From the NCBI RefSeq assembly GCF_008365405.1, contig NZ_QOKV01000018.1, positions 1 through 64,000 on the forward strand: 64,000 bases of DNA, in the 5' to 3' direction. How positions within the stretch are numbered: position 1 is the stretch's first letter; each line of letters opens with the position of its first letter. The notes below the pieces were generated by a model, which saw nothing but the letters and a program-made list of their open reading frames with translations, searched no databases and was not told where the DNA came from. The DNA comes from Azospirillum brasilense (GTDB lineage: Bacteria; Pseudomonadota; Alphaproteobacteria; Azospirillales; Azospirillaceae). The position numbers and the translations under genes were made by a program. Positions 9,273 to 15,244 of the stretch are shown one piece after another.

Positions 9273-9304
9273 TGACTGCGCCAAATAATTACTGCGCCGA
9301 ATAA
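9273..9304. repeat. 16-bp tandem repeat upstream of the cobalamin-sensor gene
   Basis: On the minus strand TTATTCGGCGCAGTAA is followed at once by TTATTTGGCGCAGTCA, a 16-bp unit with two differences. It lies 70-101 bp upstream of the cobalamin-sensor start codon, within the 144-bp gap after the receiver gene. It may be a paired activator or repressor site for an internal promoter. Confidence 0.5.
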
Positions 9305-9347
9305 CTCGGTTTCCGTCCGACCACTCGTTATGATTGGGAAAGCTCTC

Positions 9348-9782
9348 TCAGCGGCCTTTCTGAAGGACGAAGGTCAGCCTCTTCACGAGGTCGGCCTTCG
9401 ACACCGGCTTCACCAGATAGCCGGAGATGCCGTAGGCGATGGCCCGCTTGACGGTGTCCGCCTCGCGGTGGGCGGTCAGCACGATCACCGGAAGATCGGC
9501 CAGCGGATTGCCCGTGGCCGTCCGCAGGGCGTGCAGCAGGTCCAGCCCGCTCATCCGCGGCATTTCCAGGTCGCAGATGGCGAGGTCCACCTTTTCCGGG
9601 TGATCGCGCAGGATGGCCAGCGCCGACACGCCATCCGACGCTTCCCACACCTGGCGGACCTTCAAATCCTGCAGCAGGCGGCTCATCAGCCGGCGGGTGA
9701 AATCGTCGTCTTCGATCAGCAGGACGCGCAGATCATTGATGCTGCGGTTCAGCACCCCATCCTTCGCAGGTTCGTTCAGCAT
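9348..9782 (-). CDS. Single-domain response regulator (CheY-like receiver)
   Basis: The 144-residue protein is a receiver domain and little else. Acidic residues D25-D26, phospho-acceptor D71, T103 and K125 are all present in the expected order. The first 16 residues are a polar extension. There is no output domain, so it must act by protein contact or as a phosphate relay. The frame stays open far upstream to 10556, but that part is antisense to the HD gene; ATG at 9782 gives normal length. It is first in line with the cobalamin sensor and the histidine kinase, all on the minus strand, with a 144-bp gap before the sensor. Confidence 0.9.
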   Translation of the reverse strand: MLNEPAKDGVLNRSINDLRVLLIEDDDFTRRLMSRLLQDLKVRQVWEASDGVSALAILRDHPEKVDLAICDLEMPRMSGLDLLHALRTATGNPLADLPVIVLTAHREADTVKRAIAYGISGYLVKPVSKADLVKRLTFVLQKGR

Positions 9783-10088
9783 CGGCGCGGCCACCCTTAT
9801 CCGTGTCGTTGCATTGGAAAAATGCAGGCATACGTTACATCCCCGCCGGCGACCGGAAAAGTCTGTAAATGATGCAAAATTCGTAATTCTTGCAACTTTA
9901 GGGACGGATGCGCGGCGGACCGTTGCGGTCGATGGTGGCCCTCCGCCGGGGTGCGTTGTCCGCACCATCCGCGATCTGCTAAACCCGTTCCGGCCAACGA
10001 TCAGGCCACTGGGTGGGGTCGACGGCTGGGGCAAGCCCTTGGAAGCGGCCCCGCACCCGGCCCGCGGTTTTGGAACAGTCATCAAACC
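9783..10088. promoter_or_regulatory. 306-bp divergent intergenic region
   Basis: No gene is visible here. The region separates the receiver gene (minus) from the HD hydrolase gene (plus). A markedly AT-rich patch at about 9865-9900 (GTAAATGATGCAAAATTCG onward) within otherwise GC-rich DNA is the likely place of one or both promoters; I cannot assign exact -35 and -10 boxes. Confidence 0.35.
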
Positions 10089-10715
10089 ATGCAACTCGAT
10101 CTTCTCAAAAGGCCGGACGGACGCACCGCCATCCTGATGCCGTCCGGCTTCGTCCTCGATCTGCTGACGCCGGACGCCACGGATATGCCCATCGAGGACA
10201 TCGCCCAATGCCTGTCCTCCCAGCCGCGCTGGGGCGGCGCCGCCCGGCCCTGGTATTCGGTCGCCGAGCATTCGGTGATGGTGTCGCGTCTGGTGCCGCC
10301 GCCCCTGGCCTACTCGGCGCTGATGCACGACTGCGAGGAGTTCCTCGGCGACTGGCCGTCGCCGGTCAAGGTGATGCTGGACCGCGACTACGTCAAACAG
10401 CGGCTTCATCCGGTCAAGGACGCGCTCCGCCGCTGGTTCGGCTTCGATGACGAGGCGCCAGCCATCAAGCAGGCCGACCTCGTCTGCATGGCGACGGAAC
10501 TGCGCGACCTCTTGCCCCCCGCCTGGCTGGATTGGGGGCATCTGCCGCCTCCCCACCCGGACAGGATCGTCCCGGTCGGTCCGGACCGGGCCTACGCGCT
10601 CTTTCTGAGCCGCTACGAGGAATTAAAACACCTTGCTCAGCCCCACATGGTCAAATCCCACAAGGCCAAACCCGCCAAAGCCGCGCGGAGCAAGCGCACG
10701 ACGCCACAGCCTTAG
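10089..10715 (+). CDS. HD-domain phosphohydrolase, YfbR-like
   Basis: The 208-residue product resembles YfbR-type HD hydrolases, which remove phosphate from deoxynucleoside monophosphates. The HD metal-binding set begins with H61 (in YSVAEHSVMV) and H80-D81 (LMHDCEE), followed by the WPSPVK segment typical of the group. The C-terminal 25 residues are a Lys/Arg/Pro-rich tail. ATG at 10089 opens with the conserved MQLDLL strand; the frame before it (from 9951) crosses the promoter region and is unlikely to be coding. The gene stands alone between the signalling set and the hopanoid locus. Substrate preference is not visible from sequence. Confidence 0.85.
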   Translation: MQLDLLKRPDGRTAILMPSGFVLDLLTPDATDMPIEDIAQCLSSQPRWGGAARPWYSVAEHSVMVSRLVPPPLAYSALMHDCEEFLGDWPSPVKVMLDRDYVKQRLHPVKDALRRWFGFDDEAPAIKQADLVCMATELRDLLPPAWLDWGHLPPPHPDRIVPVGPDRAYALFLSRYEELKHLAQPHMVKSHKAKPAKAARSKRTTPQP

Positions 10716-10745
10716 CCTTCAAGCCGAAACCCGCGCCGATGGGAT

Positions 10746-10800
10746 CGTACGCGTCCCCGTACGTCTCATCGATCTTCCGGTCATCAGTACGGGGCGTACG
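10746..10800. repeat. Imperfect inverted repeat rich in CGTACG
   Basis: CGTACGcgtCCCCGTAC (10746-10762) can pair with GTACGGGGCGTACG (10787-10800), leaving a 3-nt bulge and a 24-nt loop. It begins 30 bp after the HD gene stop. No T-run follows, so it is not a standard terminator. The three CGTACG hexamers could also be a protein-binding cluster upstream of hpnH. Confidence 0.4.
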
Positions 10801-10834
10801 GGTACGGTTGCGCCGCCGGATCGCAACGGAGTCC

Positions 10835-10861
10835 GGCAAGTATCATACAGTAACCTACCTG
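10835..10861 (+). promoter_or_regulatory. Shared 27-bp hopanoid promoter motif, copy 1 (hpnH)
   Basis: The core AAGTATCATACAGTA and the following TAC-C-TG positions match a second site before hpnN at 15164-15190 in about 22 of 27 positions. Both copies point toward a plus-strand hopanoid gene. This one ends 109 bp before the hpnH ATG. The conservation outside coding DNA suggests a common promoter or operator. Confidence 0.55.
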
Positions 10862-10970
10862 CCCTGCGCTTCCGGACGCTCCAAACTGGAGCGGGACGCA
10901 ATTTCGGGGACAGGCGCATGACGGCGATTGATCAGACGGCGATCCACCACGGTCCGGGAGAGGCGTAGCC

Positions 10971-12098
10971 ATGGCCGTTCCCGCGATCCAGGCGGCGCTG
11001 GTCGGCGCCTATGTGCTGCGCCAGCGGTTCAAGGGCAACCGGCGCTTCCCGCTGGTGCTGATGATGGAGCCGCTGTTCCGCTGCAACCTCGCCTGCGCCG
11101 GCTGCGGCAAGATCGACTATCCCGACCCGATCCTGCGCCGTCGCCTGTCGGTGGAGGAAGCCCTGGAGGCGGTGGACGAATGCGGCGCCCCGGTGGTTTC
11201 CATCGCCGGGGGCGAGCCGCTGCTGCACCCCGAGATCCACACCATCGCCGCCGGCATCGTGGCGCGGCGCAAGTTCGTCTATCTCTGCACCAACGCCCTG
11301 CTGATGGAGAAGCGACTCGACCGCTTCACCCCCAGCCCCTTCTTCACCTGGTCGGTCCATCTCGACGGTGGGCGGGAGGAGCATGACAAGGCGGTCTGCC
11401 AGCCGGGCGTCTACGACCGCGCCGTCGCGGCGATCCGCGCCGCCAAGGCGCGCGGCTTCCGCGTCAACATCAACTGCACCCTGTTCGACGGGGCGGAGCC
11501 GGAGAAGGTCGCCGCCTTCTTCGACGAGGCCATGGCCGCCGGCATCGACGCCGTCACCGTGTCGCCCGGCTACGCCTACGAGCGCGCCCCGGACCAGGAG
11601 CATTTCCTGAACCGCCGCAAGACCAAGGAGCTGTTCCGCGACGTCTTCGCGCGGGGGCGGGGCCGCAAATGGCGCTTCTCGCAATCGTCCCTGTTCCTGG
11701 ACTTCCTGGCTGGCAACCGCAGCTACCGCTGCTCGCCATGGGGCAACCCGACGCGCAACGTCTTCGGTTGGCAGCGCCCCTGCTACCTGCTGGGCGAGGG
11801 CTACGCCCCGACCTTCAAGGCGCTGATGGAGGAAACGGACTGGGACGCCTACGGCACCGGCAATTACGAGAAATGCGCCGACTGCATGGTCCACAGCGGC
11901 TATGAGCCGACCGCGGTGGAGGACACGCTGCGCAATCCCCTGTCGGCGCTGGCGGTCAGCCTGCGCGGGCCGCGCACGGAGGGACCGATGGCGCCGGAGA
12001 TCCCGCTGGACCGTCAGCGCCCGGCGGAGGAGGTCTTCTCACGCCACGTCGCGGACACGCTCCGCCGGATCGAGGCCGAACGGACCGCCGCCGAGTGA
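10971..12098 (+). CDS. hpnH: Adenosyl-hopene transferase HpnH (radical SAM)
   Basis: HpnH joins an adenosyl group from S-adenosylmethionine to diploptene, the first step toward C35 extended hopanoids. The 375-residue product carries the radical-SAM cluster motif C38-x3-C42-x2-C45 (in CNLACAGC), followed by the GGEPLLHP loop, and C-terminal Cys pairs. Length is that of the family. The next step, release of adenine, is by HpnG, whose gene lies head-on and overlaps the 3' end of hpnH by 60 bp. A motif shared with hpnN lies upstream. The ATG at 10971 opens directly with the conserved MAVPAIQ start. Confidence 0.95.
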   Translation: MAVPAIQAALVGAYVLRQRFKGNRRFPLVLMMEPLFRCNLACAGCGKIDYPDPILRRRLSVEEALEAVDECGAPVVSIAGGEPLLHPEIHTIAAGIVARRKFVYLCTNALLMEKRLDRFTPSPFFTWSVHLDGGREEHDKAVCQPGVYDRAVAAIRAAKARGFRVNINCTLFDGAEPEKVAAFFDEAMAAGIDAVTVSPGYAYERAPDQEHFLNRRKTKELFRDVFARGRGRKWRFSQSSLFLDFLAGNRSYRCSPWGNPTRNVFGWQRPCYLLGEGYAPTFKALMEETDWDAYGTGNYEKCADCMVHSGYEPTAVEDTLRNPLSALAVSLRGPRTEGPMAPEIPLDRQRPAEEVFSRHVADTLRRIEAERTAAE

Positions 12099-12743
12099 AT
12101 TCGCCGGAATGGCTTGGGTGGCCCCGCGCAGTGATGCCAGGGCGCGGCCCAGGTCCCAGGCCAGCCGGCCCAGCGCGACGACGTCGCGGGGGTCGGCGAT
12201 CAGCCGTGCCAGCACGGCGCCGGGGGCGATGCGCCCGGATCCATCCAGCCCGGCCAACGCCGCCGCGGGCAGTGCCCGCCACGCCGGGTCGGCGACCGCG
12301 CGCAGCACGGCGAAGGGCCGCCCCCAGGCTTGACAGGCCCGCGCGACGGCAAGGCTCTCCAGATCGACCGCCGCGGCGCCGGTCAGCGCCCTCAGCCGCG
12401 CCTTGTCCCCGACCGTCGCCGCGGGCATGCGGGCGCCGGCCACCAACGCGGAGCGCGCCTGCGGCAAGGCGCCGTGCAGGCGATCCCACCAGGACTGGCA
12501 AACCTCGAAGACAGCGCCGTCCTCATCGACGACGGCTGTCGCCAGAACCAGTGAACCGGGCCTCAGGTCGGGCGCCAAGCCGCCCGCGATGCCGAAGCTG
12601 ACGACCCCGCAAGCCCCGCTCTCCAGCAACCGATGCGCCGCCACCGCGGCGGCGGCGCCCCCCGTGGCGCAGGCGACGGGCAGCCCGCTGCGCCGGGCCA
12701 GACGGGCTTCAAGCGCCATGCCGGTGAGGATCGCGGCGGCCAT
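12039..12743 (-). CDS. hpnG: Hopanoid-associated phosphorylase HpnG
   Basis: HpnG removes adenine from adenosylhopane to give ribosylhopane. The 234-residue product shows a nucleoside-phosphorylase fold: an N-terminal strand, a GGAAAAVAAHRLL helix, the SFGIAGGLAP loop, and AAVDLESLAVA near the active site. The ATG at 12743 is preceded by GGGAGG four to five bases away; a GTG directly before it is too close. The gene is last in a minus-strand unit shc-DUF2141-hpnG with only 9 bp before it. Its final 60 bp are antisense to the end of hpnH, so the two consecutive pathway enzymes are encoded on opposite strands. Confidence 0.9.
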   Translation of the reverse strand: MAAAILTGMALEARLARRSGLPVACATGGAAAAVAAHRLLESGACGVVSFGIAGGLAPDLRPGSLVLATAVVDEDGAVFEVCQSWWDRLHGALPQARSALVAGARMPAATVGDKARLRALTGAAAVDLESLAVARACQAWGRPFAVLRAVADPAWRALPAAALAGLDGSGRIAPGAVLARLIADPRDVVALGRLAWDLGRALASLRGATQAIPANSLGGGPFGLDPAERVRDVA

Positions 12744-12752
12744 CACGCCTCC

Positions 12753-13145
12753 CTAAGGCGAAATCCAGTAACGCAGAGTCAAAGCCGTTTCCACGCCATT
12801 CTCCCCCACCGTTACCGCGGCGTCGCGGAAGTTCGGCGGCGCCAGGGACACCGGGGCGTCATTGCCGAAGCCGAAGCCCTCCCACGGCAAGCCGAGAAGG
12901 TTGCGGTCCAACTGCCTGTTGCCGTTCTCGTCGTGGTAGACGCGCAACGCGTAGATCCCCGGCGGCACGTCGGGCACGGCGACGCGCACCGAACCCTCCG
13001 CCGCCGGGGCGGTGACCCGGAAGGCGCAACGCCCCGCCGGATAGGCCGCCTCCTCGCAGACGGCGAGGACGATCTGCCCGTCGCCGTTGCGCACGCCCTG
13101 AACGGTCACGGTCAGAACCGCGGCAAGAAGCGCCGCCACCCTCAC
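12753..13145 (-). CDS. DUF2141 exported protein
   Basis: The 130-residue protein starts with a signal peptide (hydrophobic run LLAAVLTVTVQGV) and then matches the DUF2141 pattern, including VPPGIYALRVYHDENGN and a G-rich GFGFGND segment; function is unknown. The start is GTG at 13145, which overlaps the squalene-hopene cyclase stop as GTGA, so translation is probably coupled. The larger open frame to 13262 lies inside the cyclase gene and is not needed. Being locked between shc and hpnG suggests a role tied to hopanoids at the outer envelope, which is inference from position only. Confidence 0.8.
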   Translation of the reverse strand: MRVAALLAAVLTVTVQGVRNGDGQIVLAVCEEAAYPAGRCAFRVTAPAAEGSVRVAVPDVPPGIYALRVYHDENGNRQLDRNLLGLPWEGFGFGNDAPVSLAPPNFRDAAVTVGENGVETALTLRYWISP

Positions 13146-15085
13146 ACTCTCAAGGCCCGGTAGCGGGCCAGCGCCCACAGCGGGAAGCTCGCCGCGTAGC
13201 CGTGGTACTTCAGGTAAAAGACGCGCGGGAAGCCCACGGCGGTGAAGGGCTCCTCGCTCCACAGCCCTTCGGCGTCACGGGCCGACAGCAGATACTCGAC
13301 GCCGCGGTCCACCGCCGGATGGTTGCCCTTGCCCGCCGCCATCAGCCCGAGCAGCGCCCAGGCGGTCTGCGACGCGGTGGAGACCGGCCCCTCGCCACGC
13401 GGGTTGCCGTCCCAGTAGCTGGCCCCGTCCTCGCCCCAGCCGCCGTCCGCGCGCTGGTGCGCCAGCAGCCACTGGGCGGCGCGCTGCACCGCCGGTGCGG
13501 CGTGCGGCACCCCGGCGGCGTTCAGCGCCTCCAGCGCCGACCAGGTGCCGTAGACGTAGTTGGTGCCCCAGCGCCCGAACCAGGCGCCGTCGCTCTCCTG
13601 TTCGCGCTCCAGGAACGTCAGGCCGCGGCGGGTCGGCACGGTGTCGCGTCCCTCGCCCAGCCGGGCCAGCATCATGACGCAGCGGGCCGTCACGTCGGAG
13701 GTCGGCGGGTCGAGCAAGGCACCGTGGTCGGCGAAGGGGATGTGGTTGAGGAAATCGTGCTGGTTCTCGGCGTCGAAAGCGCCCCAGCCGCCGTTGCGGC
13801 TCTGCATGCCGACGATCCAGTCCCGCGCGCGGCGGATCGGTTCGCCATAGCGTTCGGTGTCCAGCCGTTGCAGGGCCATCACCACCATGGCGGTGTCGTC
13901 GGTGTCGGGGTAATGGGCGTTGTTGTACTGAAAGGCCCAGCCGCCCGAGGCCAGCCCCGGCCGCTGCCACGCCCAATCGCCCTCGACATCGAGGATCTGG
14001 CGGTCGATCAGCCAGTCCGCCCCGCGCCGCGCCGCGGCGCGGGCCCGCGGACTTCCGGTCTCCAGCAGGGCGTTGCAGATGATCGCGGTGTCCCAGACCG
14101 GCGACAGGCAGGGCTGGCAATAGACCCGCCCCGGCTGGCGCACCACCAGCCCGCGCAGCGCGCGGCGCGCCGTCGCCGCGTCGGGATGGTCGGGCGGCAT
14201 GCCCAGGCAGTGGAACATCAGCACGGCGTTGACCATCGCCGGGAAGATGGCGCCCAGCCCGTCCTCCCCGTTCAACCGCTCCGTCACGAAGCGCACGGCG
14301 CGGTCGATGGCCGTCTGGCGCCCGTTGGCGGGCAGGCGCGGCTCCACCGCGTGCAGCGCCGCGTCGAGCGCCCGGAACAGCGTGGCCCAGCCGCCGCGGC
14401 TGTTGTTGCTGTGCCAGTTGCGCACCTCTTCCGGCGGTTCGGTGAACAGCTCCGCGATGCCGATGCCGCGCGGGTTGCGGGCGCGCAGCCGGTGCGCCAT
14501 GACGACCAGCAGCGGCACCACCACCGTCCGCGACCAGTAGGAGATGCGGGAGATGTGGAAGGGCGACCAGGGCGGCAGGTTCATCACCTCCACCGGCATC
14601 GCTGGCACCGCCCGCCAGGGAATTTGCCCGAACTGGGCCAGCAGGATGCGGGTGAAGACGTTGCAGCGCGCCGCCCCGCCGCGCGCCAGGATCGCCTCGC
14701 GGGCGCGGCGCATGTGCGGCGCGTCGGGGCTGTCGCCGGCGGCCTTCAGCGCGAAATAGGCCTTCACGCTGCAACTGATGTCCATGGCGCCGCCGAAGAA
14801 CAGCGGCCAACCGCCGTCCTTGCCCTGCCGCCCGCGGATGAAGGCCGCAAGGCCGGCTTCCAGCTCCGGATCGATCTCGTCCAGGATGTGGTGCAGCAGC
14901 AGATATTCGGACGGGATGGTGGCGTCGGCCTCCAGTTCGAACACCCAATGGCCGTCGGCCTGCTGGCGGCGGATCAGGGCGTCCGTGGCCTCGGCCACGG
15001 CGTCGCTCACGGCCTTGGCCACGGCCTTGGCCGACGGCTCGGCCCGTTGGACCCGCAAGGTTGTGCTTGCGTTGTGGTCTTGCAT
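13142..15085 (-). CDS. shc: Squalene-hopene cyclase
   Basis: This enzyme cyclises squalene to hopene and hopanol and is a monotopic membrane protein. The 647-residue product carries the catalytic DTDD motif at residues 394-397 and multiple QW-type repeats (for example GKDGGWPLFF, RNGGWGAFDA, RADGGWGEDG). Length is typical. The ATG at 15085 follows GGGAGC. Upstream it faces hpnN divergently across about 160 bp, which contains the shared hopanoid motif. Downstream it overlaps the DUF2141 gene by four bases. The squalene-forming genes hpnCDE are absent from this window and must lie elsewhere. Confidence 0.96.
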   Translation of the reverse strand: MQDHNASTTLRVQRAEPSAKAVAKAVSDAVAEATDALIRRQQADGHWVFELEADATIPSEYLLLHHILDEIDPELEAGLAAFIRGRQGKDGGWPLFFGGAMDISCSVKAYFALKAAGDSPDAPHMRRAREAILARGGAARCNVFTRILLAQFGQIPWRAVPAMPVEVMNLPPWSPFHISRISYWSRTVVVPLLVVMAHRLRARNPRGIGIAELFTEPPEEVRNWHSNNSRGGWATLFRALDAALHAVEPRLPANGRQTAIDRAVRFVTERLNGEDGLGAIFPAMVNAVLMFHCLGMPPDHPDAATARRALRGLVVRQPGRVYCQPCLSPVWDTAIICNALLETGSPRARAAARRGADWLIDRQILDVEGDWAWQRPGLASGGWAFQYNNAHYPDTDDTAMVVMALQRLDTERYGEPIRRARDWIVGMQSRNGGWGAFDAENQHDFLNHIPFADHGALLDPPTSDVTARCVMMLARLGEGRDTVPTRRGLTFLEREQESDGAWFGRWGTNYVYGTWSALEALNAAGVPHAAPAVQRAAQWLLAHQRADGGWGEDGASYWDGNPRGEGPVSTASQTAWALLGLMAAGKGNHPAVDRGVEYLLSARDAEGLWSEEPFTAVGFPRVFYLKYHGYAASFPLWALARYRALRV

Positions 15086-15163
15086 CGGCGCTCCCGCTTT
15101 GCCCCGGTGTTCCCCATGGTGGAGGTATCAGGGTAATGAGGTGCCGCGCTTCGCTCCCTAGTT

Positions 15164-15190
15164 GGAAGTAACATACAGTAGCGTACGTTG
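15164..15190 (+). promoter_or_regulatory. Shared 27-bp hopanoid promoter motif, copy 2 (hpnN/shc)
   Basis: The core AAGTAACATACAGTA then G-C-GTACGTTG repeats the site before hpnH. It also reads as GGAAG-N17-CGTT, one base from the general-stress EcfG sigma consensus GGAAC-N16/17-CGTT. It ends 54 bp before the hpnN start codon and 79 bp from the divergent shc start. Confidence 0.55.
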
Positions 15191-15244
15191 GGTGCCAAAG
15201 GTTGTCCTGGCAGACTGCGTACACTTCCAAGGGAGACGTACAGC

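Noticed and set aside
9951..10088. N-terminal extension of the HD hydrolase
   Set aside because: It covers the divergent promoter region, and the conserved start MQLDLL fits the ATG at 10089.
10746..10800. Rho-independent terminator for the HD gene
   Set aside because: A stem can form, but with a bulge and a 24-nt loop, and no T-run follows, so it is listed only as an inverted repeat.
10835..10861. A simple EcfG promoter as the full explanation of the shared hopanoid motif
   Set aside because: Only the copy before hpnN approaches GGAAC-N16/17-CGTT, while the hpnH copy has GGCAAG and CCTG at those places; the conserved central CATACAGTA is not explained by that consensus.
13202..15136. Plus-strand open frame of 644 codons opposite squalene-hopene cyclase
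   Set aside because: The composition is Gly/Arg/Val-rich with no motif, and the other strand carries the unmistakable cyclase with DTDD and QW motifs.
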